Counted from the first letter of the stretch, positions 19,003-27,841 are shown. The stretch: 64,000 nt of DNA from an uncultured beta proteobacterium (GCA_902826155.1 CADEDU010000012.1:56041-120040), one strand, 5' to 3'. Notes: a model not told the origin generated them from the sequence alone. Translations and numbers: made by a program.

Positions 19003-21145
19003 CGCTGATCACATCGAGGTCCTTCCGCCAGGCGACGAGCCGGGGCGTTGGCAGCCGGTCGTAGGCGATGTGACCACGCAGCTTCGCGAGTATTTCCTCG
19101 ATAGCCGCCTCTTGCCTACAAGGGAAGGCGCTGATCGCGTTATCGCCGAAGCACATCACGTGTTGCAACGATGCAACTCCCCGAGGAGCAACGCCCCGCG
19201 ACGAATCGGGCTTGTATGCGGGTATGTCCAGAGCGGAAAGACCGCCTCCATGACGGCGGTCGCCGCTCTTGCCCGCGACAACGGTTTTCGAATCATCCTC
19301 CTCCTTGCGGGAGTTACGACCAACCTCGTCATCCAGAATCGTGATCGCATGGAGACGCAGCTTCGCGAGGCCGCGCCGGAATGGACGTGGCTCATGGTTT
19401 CGAATCCGCGCCTCCCGAACGGCTTGCCACCGATCGAGGGGCTCGTGCAGGAGTGGCGCAGCGAACACTACGACGAGCGCGACCGGCGAACGCTCTTCAT
19501 CACGGTCATGAAGAACCACCGTCATTTGGCCAATTTGGCCGCGCTGCTCTCACGCGTCGACCTGCGGGGTATCCCAGCCATCATCTTCGATGACGAGGCC
19601 GATCAAGCCAGCCTCAATACGCGGCCGAATGACCCGCTAGCCAGCACGACCTACCGGAAGATCGAAGAACTCCGCGATACAGTGCCGACTCACACGTACT
19701 TGCAATACACGGCTACGCCGCAGGCACCGCTTCTCATTACGCGGATCGATTCGCTCTCTGCCGACTTCGCGGAACTCGTATCTCCTGGCGACGGCTATAC
19801 CGGTGGCCAAGAGTTCTTCCGAGGACCGCTTCCCCTCGTCGAAACGATTCCTCCGGCGGACATCTTTCCCGACGGGCAGCTACTGGTTGAGCCACCTGAG
19901 AGTATGGTACGTGCGATGCAAGTTTTCTTTACGGGAGTCGCGGCTGGCAGGCTCCAACCGGTGAGATCGCACCGCTCTATGCTCTTGCACCCGTCACGGG
20001 CCACTGATACGCATCGTCGTTATCACGACTGGGCAAACGCGCTCAAGGATATTTGGCATCGGACCCTCCTCGATCACAACGAGCCTGATCGGCCGGAGCT
20101 CATCGAGGAGTTTCGCCGAGCCCATACCGACCTCGCCGGCACCCTCGACAACTTGCCCCCTTTCGATCAGCTCCTTGCGAGACTTCCAGTGGCAATCAAC
20201 CAGACGGCGATCACACTCGTCAACTCGGTCGATGGACACGAGGTGCCATGGCAGAACGGATACTCACATATTCTCGTCGGCGGGGAAAAGCTCGGTCGCG
20301 GCTACACTGTAAAGGGCCTAACTGTGACGTACATGCCGAGATCTCCGGGCGGGTGGACAGCGGACACGATCCAGCAGCGAGCGCGATTCTTCGGTTATCA
20401 CAGGGATTATCTCGGCTACTGCAGGGTGTACCTACACCAAGAAGTCCGCACCGCTTACGTTTCCTACGTGACGCATGAGGATGACATGCGGGCTCGGCTC
20501 ACCGAGCACAGCGGAAGGCCACTCCAGGAGTGGCGCCGGATGTTCTACTTGGACGAACGGCTCGCTCCCACGCGACGAAACATCCTCGCGAGCCCCTGGA
20601 TGCGCGCGAGCCTTGATCGCGACGGATGGTTCGCACCAAAAGGTCCCCAAAACGCACCGGAGGACGGTCGCCACAACGCAAGGCTTCTCAGCCGTCTCGA
20701 CGGGCTCGATTTCACACCGCATGAAGAATATCCGCGCCATTCCTACGCAGTCATGTACCTGCGGGACCTCTACGAGCAGGTGCTCGTTCCGTTGTCGTAT
20801 CTGCATGAAAATGACGCCTTGGGGTTATGCGTCGTGAACTGCAATATCAAGACGCTGATCGAGAACGACAACGATGCACGGTGTCTCGTGTATCGGATGG
20901 ATGCGGGACAGCCCCCTCGCGTTCGCCAGCTAACCAATGGGCTCATTCCGCAAGTGTTCCAAGGTCGGTCCAGCGCGGGAGCAGCTTCGTATCCGGGCGA
21001 TCGGGCATTTTTCGATCAAACGATGACCACCGTGCAGTTGCACAACCTTCACCTGCAAGAGGGTAACAACCATATCGGTGACTTCCTGATCATCGCCATC
21101 AGGCTGGGTCGTCACAAAGCGCTCTTAGTTCACGACGATCCGTAA
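18992..21145 (+). CDS. Z1-domain helicase-like ATPase
   Basis: A 717-residue Z1-domain protein with superfamily-II helicase features. Walker A is 'CGYVQSGKTASM' (about residue 80), the Walker B/DEAD-like motif is 'IIFDDEADQAS' (about 197), motif III is 'YLQYTATPQAP', and the C-terminal lobe has 'VGGEKLGRGYTVKGLTVTYM' and a 'TIQQRARFFGYHRDYLGY' motif VI. The start is ATG 18992, which overlaps the MORC gene end by 11 bases; a longer upstream frame belongs to the overlapping gene. Z1 proteins are thought to translocate or remodel DNA for the linked nuclease. Confidence 0.9.
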   Translation: MAADADHIEVLPPGDEPGRWQPVVGDVTTQLREYFLDSRLLPTREGADRVIAEAHHVLQRCNSPRSNAPRRIGLVCGYVQSGKTASMTAVAALARDNGFRIILLLAGVTTNLVIQNRDRMETQLREAAPEWTWLMVSNPRLPNGLPPIEGLVQEWRSEHYDERDRRTLFITVMKNHRHLANLAALLSRVDLRGIPAIIFDDEADQASLNTRPNDPLASTTYRKIEELRDTVPTHTYLQYTATPQAPLLITRIDSLSADFAELVSPGDGYTGGQEFFRGPLPLVETIPPADIFPDGQLLVEPPESMVRAMQVFFTGVAAGRLQPVRSHRSMLLHPSRATDTHRRYHDWANALKDIWHRTLLDHNEPDRPELIEEFRRAHTDLAGTLDNLPPFDQLLARLPVAINQTAITLVNSVDGHEVPWQNGYSHILVGGEKLGRGYTVKGLTVTYMPRSPGGWTADTIQQRARFFGYHRDYLGYCRVYLHQEVRTAYVSYVTHEDDMRARLTEHSGRPLQEWRRMFYLDERLAPTRRNILASPWMRASLDRDGWFAPKGPQNAPEDGRHNARLLSRLDGLDFTPHEEYPRHSYAVMYLRDLYEQVLVPLSYLHENDALGLCVVNCNIKTLIENDNDARCLVYRMDAGQPPRVRQLTNGLIPQVFQGRSSAGAASYPGDRAFFDQTMTTVQLHNLHLQEGNNHIGDFLIIAIRLGRHKALLVHDDP

Positions 21146-21148
21146 GAG

Positions 21149-22144
21149 ATGCACGACCTCGCCACGCTGTTCCGTTCACTCCCGGCCATCGTCGGCTCCG
21201 ACGACTGCTATGCCGTGCAGCCCGTTGGTACGCGAGAGCGGTACCGGATTGGCCGCGACGCCGTAGGCAATCCTGCGCTCCTCATCGCAACTGAGCCTGC
21301 AACCCAGCGGGCGTCGGCCTTGCCGCTCGAGTTTTCAAATCTTTCGTTTCGACCACGCTGTCAGTGCCGGGTAAGGCAAGACGCGTTACCTGACGTTATC
21401 CAAACATTGGCGGTGCTGAAGTGCACGACCGACGACGCAGCGCTCCGCGAGTACTTTCTCCGCTCTCTATCGGGTGCGCTCGACGTGCTGCCTGACGTCC
21501 CCACAGAGCAGACCCTGATTGAGGCTGTGTTGAGGCTCGTCGAATTGTTCCGTGCGCTTGAGGCACCGCCTCGGAAGTCGCTCCAGGGGCTGTGGTGCGA
21601 ACTCTTCTTGATATCGAGGTCTACTCAGATTCGTCAAGCGGCCCTTGCCTGGCACAGCGATCCGATAGCCCTCTTCGATTTCACCGCTGGTACTGATCGC
21701 TTAGAGGTCAAGTCAGCAGTGGGTGGAATTCGCCGACACCACTTCAGCCTTCAGCAGCTCACACCTCCCAATGGGGTTTGCGCCGTGGTCGCATCCTTCC
21801 TACTTGAAGAAAGCGGCGGCGGATTATCCATCGCCGCACTGTGGGACGAGATCGCCGGCCGGCGGGAGCTAACCACCGAGGCCAAGAACCGCCTGTTGCA
21901 TGTGCTTACGATTGCCTTGGGCCGCGATTGGCGAAAGGCCAATCGGGTTGCTTTCGATCCCGAGATTGCACTGCGCGATCTACGATTGTACGAGGCGACC
22001 GCGATTCCAAAGGTCTCCCTGAGCATCCCTGTAGAAGTGAGTGAGGTCCATTTCTGCTCGGAACTCACCGATGTTCCTACAATCTCTCTTGCGGCGGCAG
22101 CGCGTAGGGGAGGCCTCTTTCAAGCCCTCTTTCAGCGGGCGTAG
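21149..22144 (+). CDS. PD-(D/E)XK motif (DUF4420) nuclease
   Basis: A 331-residue protein matching the PD-(D/E)XK motif family usually placed beside Z1 and MORC proteins. The catalytic strand is 'DRLEVKSAVGGIRRHHFSL' (Glu-x-Lys near residue 186), preceded by 'LWCELFLI' with the conserved Glu and by 'DPIALFDFTAGTD'. It is likely the main cleavage subunit of the restriction system. It starts 3 bases after the Z1 stop at an ATG, and its stop codon shares a base with the GTG start of the next gene. Confidence 0.88.
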   Translation: MHDLATLFRSLPAIVGSDDCYAVQPVGTRERYRIGRDAVGNPALLIATEPATQRASALPLEFSNLSFRPRCQCRVRQDALPDVIQTLAVLKCTTDDAALREYFLRSLSGALDVLPDVPTEQTLIEAVLRLVELFRALEAPPRKSLQGLWCELFLISRSTQIRQAALAWHSDPIALFDFTAGTDRLEVKSAVGGIRRHHFSLQQLTPPNGVCAVVASFLLEESGGGLSIAALWDEIAGRRELTTEAKNRLLHVLTIALGRDWRKANRVAFDPEIALRDLRLYEATAIPKVSLSIPVEVSEVHFCSELTDVPTISLAAAARRGGLFQALFQRA

Positions 22145-22626
22145 TGAAGCCACCTCCGAGATTTTCTGGTTTCACACCCAAGAACGCTCGCGCGTCTGCC
22201 GCGGCGCGGGGCGCAAGCAAGAAAGCAGGAACAAGCCCCGAGCTAACGCTCCGAGCAGCCATTTGGCGAAGAGGCCACCGGTTCAGAACAAATAGGGCTG
22301 ATCTTCCCGGCTGCCCTGACATCGTGTTCGCCAGACCACGCATTGCGGTCTTCGTCGATGGCGACTTCTGGCATGGCAACAACTGGAGCGCGCGAAAAGA
22401 AAAGCTGGTCCGTGGGCACAACGCTCAGTATTGGATTGCCAAGATCGAAGCCAACATGACTCGCGATGTTACGCGCACTCAGCAGTTACGCGCCGAGGGA
22501 TGGAGAGTCATTCGTGTATGGGAATCGCAGATTGCGCGTGATCTCGACCGTGTGATTCGGGATATTGAGTGCGATATTCGCTCCGAACGTTCTGCGGCAA
22601 GGCCTGCGCGGTCAATTGCACCTTGA
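22144..22626 (+). CDS. Very-short-patch-repair-like endonuclease (Vsr)
   Basis: A 160-residue Vsr-fold nuclease. The core is 'TSPELTLRAAIWRRGHRFRT', 'LPGCPDIVFARPRIAVFVDG' with the catalytic Asp in CPDIVF, and 'DFWHGNNW'. The C-terminal 'LRAEGWRVIRVWESQI' is also typical. In classical Vsr this enzyme repairs T:G mismatches from deaminated 5-methylcytosine. The zinc-binding cysteines that often follow WHG are missing, as in restriction-system variants, so it could act as repair enzyme or as a second restriction nuclease. It starts at GTG 22144 inside the previous stop codon, closing the five-gene operon. Confidence 0.9.
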   Translation: MKPPPRFSGFTPKNARASAAARGASKKAGTSPELTLRAAIWRRGHRFRTNRADLPGCPDIVFARPRIAVFVDGDFWHGNNWSARKEKLVRGHNAQYWIAKIEANMTRDVTRTQQLRAEGWRVIRVWESQIARDLDRVIRDIECDIRSERSAARPARSIAP

Positions 22627-23118
22627 CGCACTCGGCACTGTCTAGCCTTTCGCCGCACGCCACCAAGGAAGAGTGGCCGGCCGGTGGCTGTGGTCGGATG
22701 ATCGACCTGGCTTTCCAGTCGGCTGGTACAAACGCGGCATCCTGACCAGGGGCAATCTGCTGAGCGTCAGCTCGCGGTCGGGTGCGCCAGTTGGCGCCAT
22801 TAGGCAGCAGACGTTCAAACGACATCAACCTCCTGGAGCATTGGCAAGGTCAGCAGTGCCATTGATACCGGTCCTTAAGGCGCGAGGGGCCGATGACGCC
22901 GCGATGGCCACAACAATGTGTCCGAGACGGTGCGTTGAGCGGGCGGCTGTCATCGACAGGAACCCTTAACGGTGGGCTAAACCGCTCTCGCCGTTTTACT
23001 CCAATGCTGCATTGTCGAAACTGGTCACATCATCAGTGAATGTCGTGTCATTACGCGTCCTTTTCACGATCTCAAATTGGAGCGTAGCTAGACTGCCCTG
23101 GCACTGTGGAGTCCAGCC
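22627..23118. other. Gene-poor stretch after the restriction operon
   Basis: About 490 bases with no supported gene. Short frames on both strands lack domain signals. No clear terminator hairpin was identified after vsr. It separates the defence cargo from the transfer-related genes, so it may be the edge of the inserted cargo. Confidence 0.5.
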
Positions 23119-24240
23119 ATGCCAGGCAACCCGCTCATCGCACCGATCCTCGAACTCATCGAGAGCGATTCGTACACCGACATCGCGTTGCGCCCTGGCG
23201 CCGAAACTCGAATCAAGACCCCGCGCGGCTGGTTGCCGATCAGTGAGCTCGCAAAGGGTAGTCGCCCGCAGATCGTAGAACGCGAGTGGCTGGTTCGATT
23301 CGTCGCGCAGGTGAGCGGCGATGATCGCTGGCTCGACAAGCTTCGCGAGTCGAAGCAAAGCCTCGCGTTCATGTTTCCATTCGATCCGAAGCAATTGCGA
23401 TTGCGCTGCAAGGTGGCCCTGTGCGCGGATCCATCGGGGAATCAGTCGGACTTCACTGTCCACATCCGCAACCTCCCCATGAAAGTCCCTGCGGTTGCCG
23501 CCACCGGCCTGCCGCAATCGATCACCAATCTTCTTCCCCAATCGGGTGGCCTGCTGATCGTCTCGGGTACGATCGGTTGCGGCAAGACGACAACGCTTGC
23601 AAGCCTCATCAACTGGATCAACGAGACGCGCTACGCCAACGTCATCACGCTCGAGCACCTCACCGAGTACGTGTTCACCCCGCACAAGTCGATGATCACG
23701 CAGCGCACCGTGCCCGATCCGGTGCCCAGTTTCCTGCAGGGTATCCAGGATGCGCTCGACGGCCAGGCGGTCGATGTGCTGATGATCGGCGAGGTCGTAG
23801 ACAAGCCCACGATGGATGCGATGCTGCGCGCCGCCGAAAGCGGTCATCTAGTGCTTGCGACCATGCACGCGCGCAACGCGGTGGGTGCGATCTCGCGCAT
23901 CGTCGACATGTTCTCGGGGGACGAGCAGCGGCTGCGCTTGGGCATGCTCGCCGACAAGCTGATCGGCGTGATCAGCCAGAAGTTGATTCCGCATCGTAAC
24001 GGCGATCGCTACGCGCTCGCCTACGAAATCCTACAGAACAACCGCCCGGCGATCGCCGATGCGATCCGCACCAACAGCACCGCGGACCTCCAGGCGCAGA
24101 TGCAACAAGGGGCCGAGCACGGTATGGTGACGATGAACCAAAGTTTGCGAAAGCTCGTCCGCGAGCAAAAAATCGAGCGCCAGAGCGCGCTGAGCTTTTC
24201 GTATGACAAGTCCGAGCTTGCCACGTTGTTGTCAGCCTGA
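23119..24240 (+). CDS. PilT/GspE-family secretion ATPase (PilT-like)
   Basis: A 373-residue hexameric-ATPase type protein, close to PilT in size. Walker A is 'IVSGTIGCGKTTTLASLI' (about residue 152). The Asp-box region reads 'VITLEHLTEYVF' in place of the usual E-D-P, and Walker B is 'VLMIGEVVDKPT' in place of GE-x-RD. His-box 'GHLVLATMHARNAVGAI' is present. Its basic role would be pilus retraction. It is 11 kb away from the pilus operon at 34838, yet on the same strand and the only such ATPase besides the PilQ-type one. The altered Asp and Walker B boxes might change activity. Confidence 0.85.
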   Translation: MPGNPLIAPILELIESDSYTDIALRPGAETRIKTPRGWLPISELAKGSRPQIVEREWLVRFVAQVSGDDRWLDKLRESKQSLAFMFPFDPKQLRLRCKVALCADPSGNQSDFTVHIRNLPMKVPAVAATGLPQSITNLLPQSGGLLIVSGTIGCGKTTTLASLINWINETRYANVITLEHLTEYVFTPHKSMITQRTVPDPVPSFLQGIQDALDGQAVDVLMIGEVVDKPTMDAMLRAAESGHLVLATMHARNAVGAISRIVDMFSGDEQRLRLGMLADKLIGVISQKLIPHRNGDRYALAYEILQNNRPAIADAIRTNSTADLQAQMQQGAEHGMVTMNQSLRKLVREQKIERQSALSFSYDKSELATLLSA

Positions 24241-24271
24241 ACCGGCCGCCGGGACTGGAGACAGACGCGCC

Positions 24272-24751
24272 ATGCAGGTAGCGGTGAACACAGTGGTCAC
24301 GCTGCTTTGCGACATCACCGATGTCAGCGGCCGCCCGCTCGCGCTCGGCGAGCGCATTACCTATCTGCATGGCGGCGACGAGGCCCTTCTTCCCGGCCTT
24401 CAAGCCGCGTTGCTCGGAAAGAGCATCGACGACGAGGTGTCACTCGAGTTATCGCCGGAAGACGCCTACGGCGAGTACGACGCGCGACTGGTCTACAGTG
24501 AGCGGCGCGACGCGTTGCCCCCGGACGTGGCGATTGGCGCAACCTACCAGCGCGAGAACGAGATCCCGAGCATCACTGGCCCGCTGGTCTATCGCGTCAT
24601 CGACATCGACGAGGCGAACGCCGTGCTCGATGCCAATCATCCGCTCGCCGGCAAGACCATTCGCGTGCATTGCAGGATCACCAACGTCGAACCCGCGACG
24701 TCCGTGTCGGCAGTGCTCGACAGCGCGCGTTCGAAATTGCGAAACCGCTGA
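24272..24751 (+). CDS. FKBP-type peptidyl-prolyl isomerase, SlyD-like
   Basis: A 159-residue SlyD-type protein: an FKBP fold with an inserted flap domain. The family motif 'LSPEDAYGEYD' and the C-terminal 'DANHPLAGKT' are both present. Residues 35-60 carry 'LLPGLQAALLGKSIDDE'. It lacks the His-rich metal-binding tail of E. coli SlyD. A cytoplasmic folding chaperone role is likely. I use ATG 24272, because the upstream 23 in-frame residues do not match the family and overlap the end of the PilT-like gene. Why an element carries it is unclear; it is 31 bases after the ATPase gene and perhaps part of the same transcript. Confidence 0.85.
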   Translation: MQVAVNTVVTLLCDITDVSGRPLALGERITYLHGGDEALLPGLQAALLGKSIDDEVSLELSPEDAYGEYDARLVYSERRDALPPDVAIGATYQRENEIPSITGPLVYRVIDIDEANAVLDANHPLAGKTIRVHCRITNVEPATSVSAVLDSARSKLRNR

Positions 24752-25204
24752 CGGCTCGTTCGACGACAGGATTGCGCTCGTAGCCAACTCGGCAAATCGA
24801 GTGACGGATAGCGTCGCGGTCGACCCACGACGCCTTTGAAAGAGAACATCTTCTTGGCCGTCGCGCCCCATTGACGCTCGACGCGATCCCGCCGCGCACG
24901 CACGAAACGAAATCCACGCGATTGACGCGCCGCTTCGCGCGTGCCTAGCATCTCCGCGCATTTGCCCTTCAGCGTTGCATTCGCTGAGAACGGTCGGATG
25001 GCGTCCGACGACCTGTACACCTCGTTAAGTACCGGGAACGAAGCCCGGGCACTCAATCGCTCGTAGTTCGCGCGTCCTGGCAGGAGGCATCCTCGCCGTC
25101 GCGCACCTTCACACCCCGGTACGGGATAGCACCACTCCCGTACCGCGGGCGCGTGGTCGCTTCCTTTGCGCTGGGGTTTTCATCACCAGACCAAAGGAGG
25201 CCAC
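24752..25204. other. Intergenic stretch with a perfect inverted repeat
   Basis: No supported gene on the plus strand. A minus-strand frame (24637-25056) overlaps the end of the isomerase antisense and has no recognisable domain. The main feature is the inverted repeat at 25117-25145. Confidence 0.5.
25117..25145 (+). promoter_or_regulatory. Perfect 10-bp-arm inverted repeat before an orphan gene cluster
   Basis: CGGTACGGGA (25117-25126) and TCCCGTACCG (25136-25145) are exact reverse complements with a 9-bp spacer. The repeat lies about 60 bases before the ATG at 25205. No T-tract follows, so a repressor operator or leader hairpin is more likely than a terminator. Confidence 0.55.
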
Positions 25205-25396
25205 ATGATCAGCTACGCTGAGCAGAAAGCTTTCGTCGTCACCGCGCGTTACGGCGTGGACGCACGCGAAGCCCCGCACTTCATCCAAACCATCGATACG
25301 CTGGCTCGCCAGGGACAAGTCGCGTACTCCGTACGCAACGAAATCCGCCGCGAGCTGAAGACCCAGGGCTATCGGCTTCCTCCACGCGCGCGATGA
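25205..25396 (+). CDS. Small orphan protein, unknown function
   Basis: A 63-residue cytoplasmic protein with no family I recognise; it has no signal or membrane segment. It is helical in pattern, with a charged tail 'RRELKTQGYRLPPRAR'. The ATG at 25205 is preceded by a near-consensus AAAGGAGG (25193-25200), a much better start than any upstream frame, which supports it being a real gene. It begins a run of four orphan genes before the primase. Confidence 0.65.
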   Translation: MISYAEQKAFVVTARYGVDAREAPHFIQTIDTLARQGQVAYSVRNEIRRELKTQGYRLPPRAR

Positions 25397-25407
25397 AGGG
25401 GGAAGCC

Positions 25408-25665
25408 ATGACCCTTCGCACTCTTCAGACCTTTCGCACCCCTCCTGCTGTGCGTTCTTGTCTTGCCCCGCACGGTGAAGTCCCCACCCGTTCGATCATT
25501 GCGCGTGCGCTTGCCACCTTCAGCATTCCTCAGCTCGAGGATACGGAGCGCGAGCTCACCGCGGCGATCCAGGATGGTCGGCTTCATCGTCAGGGCCAAC
25601 AAGCGCTTACGAAAGTCCGCTCGACCTTGGCTAGGCGAAAGCTAGCCGCCGCCTTCGCCGAGTAG
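25408..25665 (+). CDS. Small orphan protein, unknown function
   Basis: An 85-residue protein without recognised domains. It may be helical and ends 'RSTLARRKLAAAFAE'. An in-frame ATG at 25393, overlapping the previous gene, is possible; I prefer 25408 because a purine-rich GGGGGAA precedes it at a good distance. It lies 11 bases after the previous gene and is likely co-transcribed with it. Confidence 0.6.
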   Translation: MTLRTLQTFRTPPAVRSCLAPHGEVPTRSIIARALATFSIPQLEDTERELTAAIQDGRLHRQGQQALTKVRSTLARRKLAAAFAE

Positions 25666-25729
25666 AGATGCCGAACGGCGTGATCCGGTGCAGCAATGCG
25701 CCGGTCGCGCTATCTGGCGGGAGACTTCG

Positions 25730-26239
25730 ATGACAGCGCTCACGCAACTCCTTCTTCCGTACGTTCTGTTGGGCTGCATCGCGCTTTGGCTGTTACGCAA
25801 GCGGGCCGTGAGGCTGCGCCTGCGTTATCGCCATTGGTGCGAGCAACTCGATGAGAAAGAGCGGATGAAGCGAATTCACGCAGCCGCTTGCGTTGCATAT
25901 CGGGCATCGGGGCCGATGTCCCAGGCGGCGTTTCACACCGAAATGAAACCGACAACGACGCCGCCAGGGCCGGCCGTGCCCGCGCATGCGACGCAGTCGG
26001 TCAACACGGGACACCGTTCGGCCGCTGTACCGCCGAGCACCCACTACGCCCGATTCGATGTTCCCGCTTATGTCCGCAAGGGAATCCAGTTCGAGCTCTT
26101 CCCGCCGGCGGCTCCAGCATCACCGACGATCCAATGCGAGTTGAACAGCGCCGCGGCCACGGCGCGCGCGGCAGCACTGCCGCAACGCTCGCCCGATCGG
26201 ATCGAAGTCGAAGAGCCGGTCGGCCTGCACGAGCAATAG
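25730..26239 (+). CDS. Small membrane-anchored protein, unknown function
   Basis: A 169-residue protein with one N-terminal hydrophobic segment ('LLLPYVLLGCIALWLL', about residues 6-21) followed by an Arg/Lys-rich juxtamembrane stretch. This indicates a single-pass inner-membrane protein with a cytoplasmic tail. The rest is Pro/Ala-rich with a 'YARFDVPAYVRKG' patch. No family was recognised. The ATG at 25730 follows a GGGAGA element; a GTG at 25688 would add 14 residues with no support. Confidence 0.6.
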   Translation: MTALTQLLLPYVLLGCIALWLLRKRAVRLRLRYRHWCEQLDEKERMKRIHAAACVAYRASGPMSQAAFHTEMKPTTTPPGPAVPAHATQSVNTGHRSAAVPPSTHYARFDVPAYVRKGIQFELFPPAAPASPTIQCELNSAAATARAAALPQRSPDRIEVEEPVGLHEQ

Positions 26240-26280
26240 GTTGCCCGATCGCGAACGAATCACCTCAACGTATCCAACTC

Positions 26281-26307
26281 GAGGCAGCTTCGGCTGCCTC
26301 TTTTTTT
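26281..26307 (+). terminator. Rho-independent terminator after the orphan cluster
   Basis: GAGGCAGC (26281-26288) pairs with GCTGCCTC (26293-26300) over a stable TTCG tetraloop, followed by seven T's (26301-26307). This is a textbook intrinsic terminator in the plus-strand direction. Confidence 0.93.
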
Positions 26308-26330
26308 GCCCGAGAACAGGAGAAGAAATC

Positions 26331-26738
26331 ATGAACCTAGTCCTAATCACTGGCACCGTGAGCAGCGTGCTCGCCGAGGGCGACGATCCCGCGGTGCTCA
26401 TCGAGACCTTCGAAGACGCCCCGCAAGTCGTGTTGACCCGCGTGAGCGGAGCGGTCGCGTATGCAGAGGGCGAGCACATTGAAGCACGCGGGCGTCTCTT
26501 GACCGAATCGGTCTGCGTGGGCGGTACCGTGGTGTGCACGACAGATGGCAGGCCGATCCACCGCTCGGTCTTTCAGGCTGAATGCATCACCCCGATAGCC
26601 ACCGACCAGTCGAACGTACACCACCACCGTTCGATGACGCTCGCACCCGCCGCTTTTCCTCGACCGGCCGCACTTCCGGTTCTGATTTCATCGAAGGAGT
26701 CCAATCATGGGCCGATCCCTGAGCTTCCCTGGCGGTGA
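26331..26738 (+). CDS. Orphan protein with an OB-fold-like beta pattern
   Basis: A 135-residue protein. The first ~85 residues alternate beta strands ('LVLITGTVSSVLAEG', 'VVLTRVSGAVAYAEGEHI', 'EARGRLLTES') in a manner reminiscent of an SSB-type OB fold, but I cannot match it to a family with certainty. The tail is Pro/Ala-rich. The ATG at 26331 has an AGGAGAAG 9-16 bases upstream. It overlaps the primase start by 32 bases, so a DNA-replication partnership with the primase is a reasonable guess, no more. Confidence 0.6.
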   Translation: MNLVLITGTVSSVLAEGDDPAVLIETFEDAPQVVLTRVSGAVAYAEGEHIEARGRLLTESVCVGGTVVCTTDGRPIHRSVFQAECITPIATDQSNVHHHRSMTLAPAAFPRPAALPVLISSKESNHGPIPELPWR

Positions 26739-27807
26739 CGTCTTCGAGCGCGCCAAGCGCATTTCACTTAGCGCCTTCCTGGAACGCGAGCTGGGTGTCA
26801 CGGCGAAGTGCCGCGGCCGCTTCGTACGGTTCTCGAGCTGTCCGGACGCCACGTGCCGAGCAGCGGTGAATCCTCGCAGCGAACGCCTACTGGTGCGGGA
26901 CGATGCCGGTTTTCGCTGTTTTCGCTGTGGGGCGCGCGGCTCGATCATCGATGCGGCGATGCGGTTGTGGGGCCTTGCGACACCGTTGGATGCCGCACGT
27001 GCCGTGCTGAACGAACCGAACGCACCGCCGCGGATCCTGTGTCAGCCCGATCCTCGTTTGCTGGAGGAAGCGAGGCAGCACGAGTCTGTCCTCGTGGAAA
27101 CGCTGCACCGTCTTCGTGCCGCAGCCGATCTGGCGGGCCAAGACGAACGCAATCTGCGCTATCTGTGCGAGGAGCGTGCCATTCCGCTGGCGGTAGTGCG
27201 CGAGGCACAGCATCGCCGCTTGCTTGGCTTCCTACCTTCATCGCGGCGCGCAGCCACCCGGCTGATCACCGAGCGCGTCGGTGGCGATCTGCTCACGCAC
27301 TCAGGCCTTTGGAACTGTAGTCGTTCCGAATGCCCGTGGATCGCCTCGCGCCCGATCGTGTTCTTCTTCCCTGGCATGACCGCCGCGGAATTTCGGTTGA
27401 ATCGACGGCCGCGCACCGATGAGAAGAAGTGTTTGCAGCGCGGCAGCACCCAGTACCCGTGGTTCTGGCGCGGAACCGATGCGACCCGTGCCATCGTCGT
27501 CGAGGGCTTCATCGATTTGCTCTCGGTCGTTGCGCTGGGTTATCCGGGACACGTCATCGGCGTACCGGGTTGCAACCACTGGGAGCCTGAGTGGTTCGCA
27601 CGCATGCAAGCGCAAGGGGTGAGGCATATCGACATCGGCTTGGATGATGATGTGCAGTGTGCCGACAACCCCGGCCAGACCTGGGGCGCGTTCCTCGCCG
27701 AGTATCTCGATGAACTGGGCCTGGAGTACTGCATCACCAAGCATCCCGGTGGCGACATGAACGATCTGTTGCGTGCGCGGCATGTCCCGCAAGCGATGTG
27801 TGCATGA
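26707..27807 (+). CDS. CHC2 zinc-finger / TOPRIM primase of the element
   Basis: A 366-residue DnaG-type primase. The CHC2-like zinc finger is 'CPDATCRAAVN' and 'GFRCFRCGARGSIIDA', about residues 40-80. The TOPRIM domain has the catalytic 'RAIVVEGFIDLLSVVALG', then 'HIDIGLDDDVQ', then a terminal 'KHPGGDMNDLLR'. It is much shorter than the chromosomal DnaG (366 against 606) and lacks the DnaB-binding tail. Element-borne primases help second-strand synthesis after transfer. GAAGGAG lies 8-14 bases before the ATG. It overlaps the orphan gene upstream. Confidence 0.9.
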   Translation: MGRSLSFPGGDVFERAKRISLSAFLERELGVTAKCRGRFVRFSSCPDATCRAAVNPRSERLLVRDDAGFRCFRCGARGSIIDAAMRLWGLATPLDAARAVLNEPNAPPRILCQPDPRLLEEARQHESVLVETLHRLRAAADLAGQDERNLRYLCEERAIPLAVVREAQHRRLLGFLPSSRRAATRLITERVGGDLLTHSGLWNCSRSECPWIASRPIVFFFPGMTAAEFRLNRRPRTDEKKCLQRGSTQYPWFWRGTDATRAIVVEGFIDLLSVVALGYPGHVIGVPGCNHWEPEWFARMQAQGVRHIDIGLDDDVQCADNPGQTWGAFLAEYLDELGLEYCITKHPGGDMNDLLRARHVPQAMCA

Positions 27808-27841
27808 GTGTTATCGCGTAGCTCTGATCGTCAAACTTCAC

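Noticed and set aside
24637..25056. 139-codon minus-strand frame downstream of the SlyD-like gene
   Set aside because: Its last third is antisense to the isomerase and it has no domain; it may still be a decayed gene, but I could not support it.
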